This document shows, piece after piece, positions 16,143 to 25,836 of a DNA stretch of 64,000 bases. This DNA is from Minwuia sp048007105. Its GTDB lineage: Bacteria; Pseudomonadota; Alphaproteobacteria; Minwuiales; Minwuiaceae. The number at the start of each line of letters is the position of its first letter. Position 1 is the stretch's first letter. The DNA is taken from positions 496,001 to 560,000 of the forward strand of contig NZ_CP180352.1 in assembly GCF_048007105.1 (NCBI RefSeq), written 5' to 3'. A program made the position numbers and the translations under genes. Under the pieces are notes generated by a model, which saw only the letters and a list, made by a program, of their open reading frames with translations, made no database searches and was not told the DNA's origin.

Positions 16143-16969
16143 GCTATTACGCCGATGTCGAGGCCTTCGAGACCTGGTGCCACGCGAGTGGAATTGCCGA
16201 ACCATTTCCATCCAGCGTCGAGGCCATCTGCAGGTTCTTGGAGGACCAGGCTGAAACAAGAGCGCCGGCGACGGTCCGCCGTCGGCTCTATGCCATCCGC
16301 AAAGCGTATCTGCTGCTCGGATTGGCCGATCCGACGCACGATGAGGAGATCAACCTTGCGTTCAGGCGTATTCGTCGTCGCAAGGCCGTTCGCCCAAAAC
16401 AGGCGAAGGGACTAACGCGCGACTATCTCGATCGCTTTCTCGAAACGGAGCCCGACACGCCCTGGGGATGGCGCAACCGCGCCATGCTCTCACTCGGCTA
16501 TGAACTCCTGGCCCGCCGTTCGGAGCTGGTCGCGCTACGATCAGACGATCTTGAACCCCGCACGGACGGCACACTCCGGGTCCTTATCCGGCGGAGCAAA
16601 TCTGATCCCTTTGGCCAGGGTCGACTTGCATTCACTTCCGAGCAGACGGCGCAACTGGTGCGACACTGGCTGGACTGGCGTGGTCCGGAGATCGGGTGGC
16701 TCTTCTGTCCGATCTACCGGGGCAAGGCCGTGAACCGTGATCTCGGCACCACTACGGTCAAGCGGCTCGTCAAGAACGCGGCCCGGCGAGTCGGTCTCGA
16801 TCCGGCGGACATTGACGCCTTTAGCGGACATTCGATGCGCGTTGGCGCCGCCCAGGACCTGCTGGCAAAAGGTCTCGATACGGCAGCCATTATGCGCGCC
16901 GGTGGCTGGAAATCGGTCGATGTCCTGGCGCGATATCTCGAAAACGCCAATCATAACGTCTGGCGATAG
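16143..16969 (+). pseudogene. Tyrosine recombinase/phage-type integrase missing its N-terminus
   Basis: From the IS junction the frame is open: YYADVEAFETWCHASGIAEP continues a SAM-like core-binding domain, followed by TVRRRLYAIRKAYLLLGL and a full catalytic domain. Catalytic residues are visible: Arg in ARRSELVALR, His and Arg in HSMRVGAAQDL, a Gly-Gly-Trp box (AGGWKSVDVL) and Tyr in ARYLENAN. What is missing is the true start and probably 30 or more residues, removed by the IS junction. A TTG at 16238 could allow a shorter product without most of the core-binding domain. Such integrases mark genomic islands; this one likely belonged to an island at this boundary. Confidence 0.8.
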
Positions 16970-17166
16970 TGTTTTGGATAAATGGGAACGTCCTTCGATC
17001 GCCTTTCCGCTCCGATAAATATAATGCCGCTAACAATTATAAGTGACACGCGTCACGTGCTACAGCTTTTGCAGTCGTCGCGCGGATGGTTTCGGATTGG
17101 GTGTTCAGTGCCCGTTCACATATCTACGGATAGGATCAGGGATCGGCAGCCGAAAGCGGTGGCAGA

Positions 17167-20100
17167 TTGGGTAGCGGCAGAACAGGGTCGGAGACGACGG
17201 CGACGGAACCGCTGGTTCCGCTCAGTTTCGCTTTGCCTTCAGACCCCCTGCTCGGCAGCCAGTTCAACCTCAACAACACCGGCCAGACCGGCGGGATCGC
17301 CGGGATCGACATCAACGTCTTTCCGGTCTGGGAAGACTATCGCGGCGAAGGCGTTACCGTCGGCATCATCGACGACGGCGTGGAGCATACCCACCCGGAT
17401 CTGATCGCCAACTACGACACCACGATCGACAATGATTCCCGCGACGGCGATGCGGACGCCATGGCCGTCGGCGACGACCGCCACGGCACGGCAGTGGCCG
17501 GCATCATCGCCGCCGACGACAATGCGCTGGGCGGCAGCGGCGTCGCGCCGGACGCCACGATCGCCGGTTTCCGCATGGGCTTCGGCGCCAACGGCACGCT
17601 GCAGCAGATCACCGAGAACATCGCGCTGCAGGTCAATGTCGACGTCTCCAACAACAGCTGGGGCTTCGGCGGATTTTTCGGGGACAACTTCAAGTCCAGC
17701 ATCTTCCGCCCGCACGCCAATGCGCTGGAGGACACGGTCGAGTTCGGCCGCGAGGGCCTGGGCACCGTCTGGGTCTTCGCCGCCGGCAACAGCCGCACCT
17801 CGGGCGACGACGTCAACTATCACAACTTTCAGAACTCCCGGTACACCATCGCCGTGGCCGCGGCGGAAGACGATGGCGACGTCACCTTCTACTCCACGCC
17901 CGGCGCGGCGCTGATCACTACGGCCCCGGTCGCGGCGGGCGGCGGCCTGGGGGGCGTGATCTCGACGGACCGGACCGGTTCGGCCGGCTATGCCGGCGGC
18001 GACTTCACGTCGGGCTTCAACGGCACCTCGGCGGCGACGCCCATGGTCTCCGGCGTAACGGCGCTGATCCTCGAGGCCAACCCGGACCTCGGCTATCGCG
18101 ACGTCCAGGAGATCCTGGCCTACAGCTCCCGCCAGATCGACGCGGCGGACAGTGGCTGGGCCGTCAACGCGGCCGGCGACTGGAACGGCGGCGGCCTGCA
18201 CGTCAGTCACGATTTCGGCTACGGCCTGATCGACGCCCACGCCGCGGTGCGGCTCGCCGAGAGCTGGACGACGCAATCGACCTTCGCCAACGAACAGGTC
18301 GTCACCGCCTCGAGGACCCCTGTCCTCACCATCATCGACAATGCCACGGTGACCGACCAGATCACGATCACCGACCCGATCGACCTGCAATGGGTCGAGG
18401 TCGATATCCTGATCGACCACAGCTGGATCGGCGATCTGGTGATCACCCTGACCTCGCCCGACGGCACGGTCTCGACGCTGGTCAACCGCCCCGGCGTCTC
18501 CGCCAGCAGCCAGTGGGGCACGGACCAGGACGATATCAACTTCGTGCTGACCAGCGCCCGGCACTGGGGCGAGGACGGCACCGGCGTCTGGACGCTGGCG
18601 ATCGAGGATCACTACCAGGAAGACGACGGCACGCTGCTGACCTGGAGCCTGAGCCTCTACGGCGACGCGCTCACGGCCGATGACGACTACGTCTACACCG
18701 ACGAGTACGGGGTCTTCGCCGCGCAGGACGCGTCGCGCCGCACGCTGAGCGATGCCGGCGGCATCGACCGGATCAATGCCGCTGCGCTGACCGCCGGCGC
18801 GCTGATCGACCTCAATGCCGGTCAGACCGGTTCGATCGCGGGCGAGAGTTTCACCGTTGCCGAGGGCACGCTGATCGAGGACGCCTTCGGCGGCGACGGC
18901 AATGACACGCTGATCGGCAACCTGGCCGCCAACGACCTGACCGGCGCGCGCGGCGACGACCTGCTGGACGGCGGCGCGGGCGACGACACGCTGACCGGCG
19001 GCGCGGGCGCCGACACCTTCCGCATCTTGATCGGCGACGGCAGCGACGTCATCGCAGATTTCGATGTTTCCCAAGACGCGCTGGAACTCAACGGCTCCGC
19101 TGCCATCCGCAGCGCAGCAGATTTCGTCTTTGCCGGCGTGGACGGTGCCCAGGGTTTCGAAGTCATTCTGGACGACGGTGCCATCCTCAGTTTCCTAGAT
19201 GTTTTTGCGTCCGAACTCACCGACCTCTCGATCAGCTTCGTGAATGCACCGGAGGAGAATCAGGCGCCGCTGGCGTCAGCCGACACGGCCTCGGTGCTGG
19301 AGGACAGTTCGGTCGTCATCGACGTGCTGGCCAATGACAGCGACCCGGACGGCGACGGCCTGGCGGTGGCCGCGGCCTCCGCCCTCAACGGCACGGTCTC
19401 GATCGCCGCCGACGGCAGCCTCGCCTACACGCCCGACGCCGACTTCAACGGCAGTGACACCATCACCTACACCGTCAGCGACGGGGTATTCACTGACGAG
19501 GGCACCGTCTCCGTCACGGTGACGGCCGTGAACGATGCGCCGCTGGCGTCAGCCGACACGGCCTCGGTGCTGGAGGACAGTTCGGTCGTCATCGACGTGC
19601 TGGCCAATGACAGCGACCCGGACGGCGACGGCCTGGCGGTGGCCGCGGCCTCCGCCCTCAACGGCACGGTCTCGATCGCCGCCGACGGCAGCCTCGCCTA
19701 CACGCCCGACGCCGACTTCAACGGCAGTGACACCATCACCTACACCGTCAGCGACGGGGTATTCACTGACGAGGGCACCGTCTCCGTCACGGTGACGGCC
19801 GTGAACGATGCGCCGCTGGCGTCAGCCGACACGGCCTCGGTGCTGGAGGACAGTTCGGTCGTCATCGACGTGCTGGCCAATGACAGCGACCCGGACGGCG
19901 ACGGCCTGGCGGTGGCCGCGGCCTCCGCCCTCAACGGCACGGTCTCGATCGCCGCCGACGGCAGCCTCGCCTACACGCCCGACGCCGACTTCAACGGCAG
20001 TGACACCATCACCTACACCGTCAGCGACGGGGTATTCACTGACGAGGGCACCGTCTCCGTCACGGTGACGGCCGTGAACGATGCGCCGCTGGCGTCAGCC

Positions 20101-22830
20101 GACACGGCCTCGGTGCTGGAGGACAGTTCGGTCGTCATCGACGTGCTGGCCAATGACAGCGACCCGGACGGCGACGGCCTGGCGGTGGCCGCGGCCTCCG
20201 CCCTCAACGGCACGGTCTCGATCGCCGCCGACGGCAGCCTCGCCTACACGCCCGACGCCGACTTCAACGGCAGTGACACCATCACCTACACCGTCAGCGA
20301 CGGGGTATTCACTGACGAGGGCACCGTCTCCGTCACGGTGACGGCCGTGAACGATGCGCCGCTGGCGTCAGCCGACACGGCCTCGGTGCTGGAGGACAGT
20401 TCGGTCGTCATCGACGTGCTGGCCAATGACAGCGACCCGGACGGCGACGGCCTGGCGGTGGCCGCGGCCTCCGCCCTCAACGGCACGGTCTCGATCGCCG
20501 CCGACGGCAGCCTCGCCTACACGCCCGACGCCGACTTCAACGGCAGTGACACCATCACCTACACCGTCAGCGACGGGGTATTCACTGACGAGGGCACCGT
20601 CTCCGTCACGGTGACGGCCGTGAACGATGCGCCGCTGGCGTCAGCCGACACGGCCTCGGTGCTGGAGGACAGTTCGGTCGTCATCGACGTGCTGGCCAAT
20701 GACAGCGACCCGGACGGCGACGGCCTGGCGGTGGCCGCGGCCTCCGCCCTCAACGGCACGGTCTCGATCGCCGCCGACGGCAGCCTCGCCTACACGCCCG
20801 ACGCCGACTTCAACGGCAGCGACACCATCACCTACACCGTCAGCGACGGGACTATGGCCATCGTTGGTACCGCGTGGGTATTTTTGGCGTTTCAGCTGTT
20901 CGGAACACATGTGAGCGATACGCTTGTTGGGGGTCTTGGCGCCGATTCTCTTTATGGCGGTGACGGGAGCGACGCGCTTTATGGCGGCGACGGCGACGAT
21001 CTTGTTGACGACCGCGGGACGGATCTCGGCGCGGACACCCTGATGGGCGGCAATGGCCGCGATACCCTCTATGCCCGTGCCGGGGACGATATTGTCTATG
21101 GCGGCAACGGCGATGACCTGGTGCGTGGCTATGAGGGTGCAGATGCTCTTTTCGGCGATTCAGGCGCCGATACGCTCGACGGGGCCGTTGGCAACGACCG
21201 GCTTTACGGCGGTGACGGGAGTGACGCGCTCTACGGTGGCGACGGCGACGATCTTGTCGACGACCGCGGGACGGATCTCGGCGCGGACACCCTGATGGGC
21301 GGCAATGGCCGCGATACCCTCTATGCCCGTGCCGGGGACGATATTGTCTATGGCGGCAACGGCGATGACCTTGTGCGTGGCTATGAGGGCGCAGATTCGC
21401 TTATCGGGGATTCGGGCGCCGATACGCTCGACGGCTCCAATGGCGACGACCTGCTTTATGGCGGCGACGGTACTGACGCGCTCTACGGCGGCGACGGGAA
21501 TGACTTCGTCGACGACCGCGGGACGGATCTCGGCGCGGACACCCTGATGGGCGGCAATGGCCGCGATACCCTCTATGCCCGTGCCGGGGACGATATTGTC
21601 TATGGCGGCAACGGCGATGACCTTGTGCGTGGCTATGAGGGCGCAGATTCGCTTATCGGGGATTCGGGCGCCGATACGCTCGACGGCGCCAATGGCGACG
21701 ACCTGCTTTATGGCGGCAACGGCAGCGACGCGCTCTATGGCGGCGACGGCAATGACTTTATCGACGACCGGGGATTGGATTCCGGATCCGACTTGTTATT
21801 TGGCGGAGAGGGTCAAGATACGCTCGAAGGTGATGCGGGTGCCGATACGCTTGTTGGGGGTCTTGGCGCCGATTCTCTTTATGGCGGTGACGGGAGCGAC
21901 GCGCTTTATGGCGGCGACGGCGACGATCTTGTTGACGACCGCGGGACGGATCTCGGCGCGGACACCCTGATGGGCGGCAATGGCCGCGATACCCTCTATG
22001 CCCGTGCCGGGGACGATATTGTCTATGGCGGCAACGGCGATGACCTGGTGCGTGGCTATGAGGGTGCAGATGCTCTTTTCGGCGATTCAGGCGCCGATAC
22101 GCTCGACGGGGCCGTTGGCAACGACCGGCTTTACGGCGGTGACGGGAGTGACGCGCTCTACGGTGGCGACGGCGACGATCTTGTCGACGACCGCGGGACG
22201 GATCTCGGCGCGGACACCCTGATGGGCGGCAATGGCCGCGATACCCTCTATGCCCGTGCCGGGGACGATATTGTCTATGGCGGCAACGGCGATGACCTTG
22301 TGCGTGGCTATGAGGGCGCAGATTCGCTTATCGGGGATTCGGGCGCCGATACGCTCGACGGCTCCAATGGCGACGACCTGCTTTATGGCGGCGACGGTAC
22401 TGACGCGCTCTACGGCGGCGACGGGAATGACTTCGTCGACGACCGGGGAACGGATTCCGCATCCGATTCTCTGTTTGGCGGAGAGGGCAACGATACGCTC
22501 TATGCCCATGCTGGGGACGATTGGATCTATGGGGGCAGCGGAAATGATGTACTTCAAGGATTCGGAGGAGCAGACTACCTAGTAGGTGGTCTTGGCGCTG
22601 ATCAGTTCCGGTTCGACCACCAGGATGGGTTAACGAGTGCGGACATCATCTCAGATTTCCAACTAGGCATAAACTCGTTATCTCTTAGCGGCCTCAGACT
22701 CTCGAAAATAGAAACTATTGATCGGGATGGTGACGGCTTGACTGTTGATAGTGTAATTTTCTTCGATAGTGGAGCATCAGTTATACTTCTCGGTATTCCT
22801 GATGTTGGCGCAGGAGATTTGTTTGCCTGA
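17167..22830 (+). CDS. Giant secreted subtilisin/kexin-like protease with P-domain, cadherin-like and RTX repeats
   Basis: 1887 residues from a TTG (the only start after the in-frame stop at 17131). Residues about 25-350 are an S8 kexin-like domain with the triad Asp69 (IIDDGVEHTHPDL), His106 (DDRHGTAVAG) and Ser288 (NGTSAATPMVSG). Residues about 375-505 are a proprotein-convertase P-domain (DLVITLTSPDGT, GTGVWTLAIEDHYQ). A short RTX block follows (GGDGNDTLIG). From about 700 there are six 91-residue cadherin/VCBS-like repeats (VLEDSSVVIDVLANDSDPDG), then long RTX blocks (GGDGSDALYGGDGDD) to about 1780 and a C-terminal cap resembling type I secretion signals (DVGAGDLFA). No Sec leader: export by a type I ABC system is expected, encoded elsewhere. 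RTX blocks bind calcium outside the cell. It may act as a surface adhesin-protease. The N-terminus may be degenerate. Confidence 0.85.
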   Translation: MGSGRTGSETTATEPLVPLSFALPSDPLLGSQFNLNNTGQTGGIAGIDINVFPVWEDYRGEGVTVGIIDDGVEHTHPDLIANYDTTIDNDSRDGDADAMAVGDDRHGTAVAGIIAADDNALGGSGVAPDATIAGFRMGFGANGTLQQITENIALQVNVDVSNNSWGFGGFFGDNFKSSIFRPHANALEDTVEFGREGLGTVWVFAAGNSRTSGDDVNYHNFQNSRYTIAVAAAEDDGDVTFYSTPGAALITTAPVAAGGGLGGVISTDRTGSAGYAGGDFTSGFNGTSAATPMVSGVTALILEANPDLGYRDVQEILAYSSRQIDAADSGWAVNAAGDWNGGGLHVSHDFGYGLIDAHAAVRLAESWTTQSTFANEQVVTASRTPVLTIIDNATVTDQITITDPIDLQWVEVDILIDHSWIGDLVITLTSPDGTVSTLVNRPGVSASSQWGTDQDDINFVLTSARHWGEDGTGVWTLAIEDHYQEDDGTLLTWSLSLYGDALTADDDYVYTDEYGVFAAQDASRRTLSDAGGIDRINAAALTAGALIDLNAGQTGSIAGESFTVAEGTLIEDAFGGDGNDTLIGNLAANDLTGARGDDLLDGGAGDDTLTGGAGADTFRILIGDGSDVIADFDVSQDALELNGSAAIRSAADFVFAGVDGAQGFEVILDDGAILSFLDVFASELTDLSISFVNAPEENQAPLASADTASVLEDSSVVIDVLANDSDPDGDGLAVAAASALNGTVSIAADGSLAYTPDADFNGSDTITYTVSDGVFTDEGTVSVTVTAVNDAPLASADTASVLEDSSVVIDVLANDSDPDGDGLAVAAASALNGTVSIAADGSLAYTPDADFNGSDTITYTVSDGVFTDEGTVSVTVTAVNDAPLASADTASVLEDSSVVIDVLANDSDPDGDGLAVAAASALNGTVSIAADGSLAYTPDADFNGSDTITYTVSDGVFTDEGTVSVTVTAVNDAPLASADTASVLEDSSVVIDVLANDSDPDGDGLAVAAASALNGTVSIAADGSLAYTPDADFNGSDTITYTVSDGVFTDEGTVSVTVTAVNDAPLASADTASVLEDSSVVIDVLANDSDPDGDGLAVAAASALNGTVSIAADGSLAYTPDADFNGSDTITYTVSDGVFTDEGTVSVTVTAVNDAPLASADTASVLEDSSVVIDVLANDSDPDGDGLAVAAASALNGTVSIAADGSLAYTPDADFNGSDTITYTVSDGTMAIVGTAWVFLAFQLFGTHVSDTLVGGLGADSLYGGDGSDALYGGDGDDLVDDRGTDLGADTLMGGNGRDTLYARAGDDIVYGGNGDDLVRGYEGADALFGDSGADTLDGAVGNDRLYGGDGSDALYGGDGDDLVDDRGTDLGADTLMGGNGRDTLYARAGDDIVYGGNGDDLVRGYEGADSLIGDSGADTLDGSNGDDLLYGGDGTDALYGGDGNDFVDDRGTDLGADTLMGGNGRDTLYARAGDDIVYGGNGDDLVRGYEGADSLIGDSGADTLDGANGDDLLYGGNGSDALYGGDGNDFIDDRGLDSGSDLLFGGEGQDTLEGDAGADTLVGGLGADSLYGGDGSDALYGGDGDDLVDDRGTDLGADTLMGGNGRDTLYARAGDDIVYGGNGDDLVRGYEGADALFGDSGADTLDGAVGNDRLYGGDGSDALYGGDGDDLVDDRGTDLGADTLMGGNGRDTLYARAGDDIVYGGNGDDLVRGYEGADSLIGDSGADTLDGSNGDDLLYGGDGTDALYGGDGNDFVDDRGTDSASDSLFGGEGNDTLYAHAGDDWIYGGSGNDVLQGFGGADYLVGGLGADQFRFDHQDGLTSADIISDFQLGINSLSLSGLRLSKIETIDRDGDGLTVDSVIFFDSGASVILLGIPDVGAGDLFA
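19264..20848 (+). repeat. Six tandem 273-bp repeats
   Basis: Units begin at 19264, 19537, 19810, 20083, 20356 and 20629 (GCGCCGCTGGCGTCAGCCGA). They appear identical at the base level by reading, apart from one synonymous change in the last (AGC for AGT near 20820), and each encodes one 91-residue cadherin/VCBS-like domain. The last unit is cut short and replaced by an unrelated hydrophobic stretch at 20849. Confidence 0.95.
20917..22444 (+). repeat. Direct repeat of about 600 bp (offset 927) built of 252-bp RTX units
   Basis: The sequence from GATACGCTTGTTGGGGGTCT at 20917 recurs at 21844 and stays the same to about 21517/22444. Within and between the copies, a 252-base unit starting GATCTCGGCGCGGACACCCT occurs at 21022, 21274, 21526, 21949 and 22201. 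Units encode about 84 residues of RTX nonapeptides separated by DDRGTDLGADTLMGGNGRD. Confidence 0.9.
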
Positions 22831-22965
22831 CTAGTACCTGAATATTGCAAGAGGCCAATCAGGTGTCGGGCAAAGATGTAGTTCGGAGGCTGCGCGCCTC
22901 CACCACACAGCGGCTGAAGTAGCGCACGAGGGCTCAAGCTTCAAACGAGGTGAAGACTATCTAGG

Positions 22966-24120
22966 CTAATTGCGATGCGACAAGCTGCGTAGAAAGTCGG
23001 CAGCCGAGAGCATTCCATTGCACTTTCGGATGTAGGGAGCGGACGCTGCAACGATATCTTGTCGCGAAATTCGGCCAGTATCCAAGGCGTAATCGATCAG
23101 ATCTGCGATCTCCACATGCGGCGCGTTGCGAAAAAAAGGGAAGTCGTCCGGCACGGTTGGATAACGGTGAGTCGCATAGACCGGAATTCCATTGCCCAAC
23201 AACTCGGCCGTCTTCAGGCTAGAGCCTTCCACCATGTTCTGTCGATCGAGCGCAAGTGAGCCAATGCCGACATGAACCTGCTCGAGAAGTACGCGATAGA
23301 TGTCACGCTCCAGATAGCCGTGGATCTTAAAAACCTGGGCAAGAAGGGGGTCCTCGGCAATCTCCGTCTTTTGCGCTTCTGATAGTCTGCCGACGAGATG
23401 AACTTGCAATCGTGAAGCGTGATCCGGGTCCTTCCGAACCGCGTCTACGAGCCTGTCTAGCCCATTCCAATCAGTGAAGGTAGTACACATAAACACCGCT
23501 GAAATTTGTGCCGGATCGCGCCGGTCGGGCAGGGCGCGAATGGCGTCATCGCCTACCAAGTTTGGATAGACCGAAATTGGCTGCTGAGGATCATATGTGT
23601 CCCGTTCATATTCGGCCATATCCCAAGTCACCGCCAGCGATGCGACCGCATTCCGCACCGAGACCCTCATTAGCCTGCGATCGAGCCATGCCGCCAGTCG
23701 ACGGATGGGTCCATCGGAAATCAGGGTGTGTTCCTCAACCTCCTTGGCATGATGAACGGCAACGCGGTTTCGCACAAAAGGTGCAAATATGGGCGCGAAA
23801 ATGTCTACCGGCATTTGGCGAACCAAGACGTAGTCAAAACGCCGCGAAAGGCGCAAGATTTCCAGCCAGCCCTGTAGGTTCCGTAAAGGGCTTCCTCGCA
23901 ATGGGCGCACGACCCGTTTGGCGAAAGGAACGTGCGGCTCGGCATCCTGCAGGGCAATAGTCGACCAAATTACCCCTGGAATTATTCCCGCGGCCGCACG
24001 CTCGGCTTCAAGCTGGGCTGTTTGACCATCGGTCAACCGGCGCACGACTGAGAGATGTGCAATTCGCAAACGAATCCTCTCAGAGTTGTCCGGTCGCGCT
24101 GGACCACCATTGCCTGACAT
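22966..24120 (-). CDS. Glycosyltransferase, family 4-like (GT-B)
   Basis: 384 residues. No membrane segment. The C-terminal half shows the GT-B donor-binding pattern: VFMCTTFTDWNGLDRLVDAV, LQVHLVGRLSE, then VHVGIGSLALDR and a VEGSSLKTAELLGNGIPVYA stretch, where the Glu and the EL-GNG region replace the usual E-x7-E motif. It would transfer a sugar from a nucleotide donor during assembly of the repeat unit. Last gene of the glycan cluster, 43 bases after wecB, same strand. Donor and acceptor cannot be read from the sequence. Confidence 0.8.
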   Translation of the reverse strand: MSGNGGPARPDNSERIRLRIAHLSVVRRLTDGQTAQLEAERAAAGIIPGVIWSTIALQDAEPHVPFAKRVVRPLRGSPLRNLQGWLEILRLSRRFDYVLVRQMPVDIFAPIFAPFVRNRVAVHHAKEVEEHTLISDGPIRRLAAWLDRRLMRVSVRNAVASLAVTWDMAEYERDTYDPQQPISVYPNLVGDDAIRALPDRRDPAQISAVFMCTTFTDWNGLDRLVDAVRKDPDHASRLQVHLVGRLSEAQKTEIAEDPLLAQVFKIHGYLERDIYRVLLEQVHVGIGSLALDRQNMVEGSSLKTAELLGNGIPVYATHRYPTVPDDFPFFRNAPHVEIADLIDYALDTGRISRQDIVAASAPYIRKCNGMLSAADFLRSLSHRN

Positions 24121-24163
24121 ACCACTGCCCTAAACCAACTTCACAAGACGCAAACTGAGTGCA

Positions 24164-25258
24164 TCAGGCTCCAAATCTTTTGATGATGGAAGATGCAGCA
24201 CGAAGCCCAGCCTCCCCGTCCCAACCCTCGGGTGCACGCGCCTCCTTGTATCGACCGTCCAATATCTCACAAACATGGGGCAAAATCTCACGCGGGTCTT
24301 CCCCGAGCAGCGTGTTGGTTCCGTGCGAAATAGTCACCGGCCTCTCGGTGTTGGGTCTAAGTGTTAGACAAGGAGTATTCAGCCAAGTGGCTTCCTCCTG
24401 AACACCCCCGGAGTCGGTCACTACGACAGTGGCTCGATCTTGGAGTGCTATGAAAGACGTGTAGCCCTGTGGCTCTAAAAGCTGAACCCCTGGCAACGTG
24501 AGCTTAAGGTCCGACAACCTTGCACGAGTACGGGGGTGCACGGGAAAGACCAAGGGGAGCCGCTTAGCCGTCTCAACCAAAGCGTCTGCTATCGAACTGA
24601 TACGTTTTGCTTCATCCACGTTGGATGGGCGGTGTAGCGTCACCAGCCCGAACGGCCCATCCGGAATCCCCAACCCGGACAGATCTTGTACTCGAGCTTG
24701 GGGAAGCATCCGGCTGAGGGTGTCAATCATTGTGTTGCCCACAAAATTGATCTTCGTCTCGGATACACCTTCAAGTCGTAAATTTTCGCCAGCATCCCGT
24801 GAATAAGTCAACAACAGAGCTGAAAGCCGATCCACGACTATACGATTAATCTCCTCCGGCATTGTGTTGTCGTATGAACGCAGGCCGGATTCCACATGTA
24901 TTACTGGAATACCGATCTTGCTGGCTGCCAAGGCTGCCGCTAACGTCGAGTTAACGTCGCCATAAACGATAACAGCTCGAGGGGACGAACTCTCAAATAT
25001 CGCGCCCAACTCGATCAGGATACGCCCGGTTTGTTCAGCATGGCTCCCCGCCCCTACAGCAAGGTTTAACATCGGATCGGGAATATCGAGCACTTGGAAA
25101 AAATTTTCCGACATCTGCGCATCATAATGTTGACCAGTATGAACAATACTTTGCGCTGCTCTGCCCTCCAAAGCGCGGTATACAGGTGCCATTTTCATAA
25201 AATTAGGCCGGGCACCCACAATATGGATGTAATCATTGTTGCGGATACTGTCAGTCAA
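24164..25258 (-). CDS. wecB: UDP-N-acetylglucosamine 2-epimerase (non-hydrolysing)
   Basis: 364 residues, full length for the family. GARPNFMKMAPV at the N-terminus, VHTGQHYDAQMS, GDVNSTLAAALAA, HVESGLRS and the C-terminal VTDSGGVQEEA are the expected substrate-binding and catalytic motifs. The enzyme interconverts UDP-GlcNAc and UDP-ManNAc, supplying ManNAc for a surface glycan; UDP-ManNAc dehydrogenase (WecC) is not in this window, so ManNAc itself or a downstream derivative could be used. Distinct from the hydrolysing NeuC-type epimerase at 38352, which means this cluster holds both kinds. Confidence 0.9.
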   Translation of the reverse strand: MTDSIRNNDYIHIVGARPNFMKMAPVYRALEGRAAQSIVHTGQHYDAQMSENFFQVLDIPDPMLNLAVGAGSHAEQTGRILIELGAIFESSSPRAVIVYGDVNSTLAAALAASKIGIPVIHVESGLRSYDNTMPEEINRIVVDRLSALLLTYSRDAGENLRLEGVSETKINFVGNTMIDTLSRMLPQARVQDLSGLGIPDGPFGLVTLHRPSNVDEAKRISSIADALVETAKRLPLVFPVHPRTRARLSDLKLTLPGVQLLEPQGYTSFIALQDRATVVVTDSGGVQEEATWLNTPCLTLRPNTERPVTISHGTNTLLGEDPREILPHVCEILDGRYKEARAPEGWDGEAGLRAASSIIKRFGA

Positions 25259-25836
25259 TCTAAGTTAATCCCGTCTTTTCGCCTGCGGAGAAAGTAGGTC
25301 AAAGTGCATTTCGAATGCTAAACACACAGCGACAACCCCATATACCATGCCGTCGACGAACTGCCCAACGAGCTGCGATCGAGCCCTAGTACGAAGCCAT
25401 CAAGGCGGCGCTGACGGACGCGCACGCCTTCAAGGTCTTCCAAGCAATAATGAAATCAAGCAACCCGGTCCGGATAGTCACGAAGCAAAAAGGCATGGCG
25501 TCCGGGCTACCTGTCACACGTTGCGCACTGGTGGCACCAGCACTCCCCACATGCCGGCCTGGATCGTCCAGACAAACCCGACGGGATCAATCCGAACCCC
25601 TCGGTCCCCCGCGACCGCCCTCGGGTCAAGCCGGCTAGAAAGTGCACGCGCTGCGATGCAGCATCCGGCCTTCCTGCGGATGCCAAGCGACCACAATCCT
25701 CGGCCGAGCATTAAGACTTGTCCGACAGATCGAAGACAGCACCTACCCGGCAGACGCCGCAAAAACGTTTATCCAAAAACCTATCACCCTACGATGCAAT
25801 CAATGATTGCCGCAATCTAATCACACAAAATTACGT
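25259..25836. other. Intergenic gap in glycan cluster, no supportable gene
   Basis: About 580 bases. An open plus-strand frame (25347-25820) is Arg/Pro/Ser/Thr-rich without domain features and runs against the cluster. The region may be decayed DNA from a lost gene or IS. No terminator was recognised, so it is unclear whether the genes to its left are transcribed from the main promoter. Confidence 0.35.

Noticed and set aside
17239..19074. 611-codon antisense open frame opposite the protease gene
   Set aside because: It is the high-GC shadow of the S8/P-domain gene; composition is Val/Asp/Arg/Gly-biased with no domain, and the sense strand has clear catalytic motifs.
25347..25820. 157-codon plus-strand frame in glycan cluster gap
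   Set aside because: Low-complexity Arg/Pro/Thr composition, no leader, no domain and opposite to the operon.
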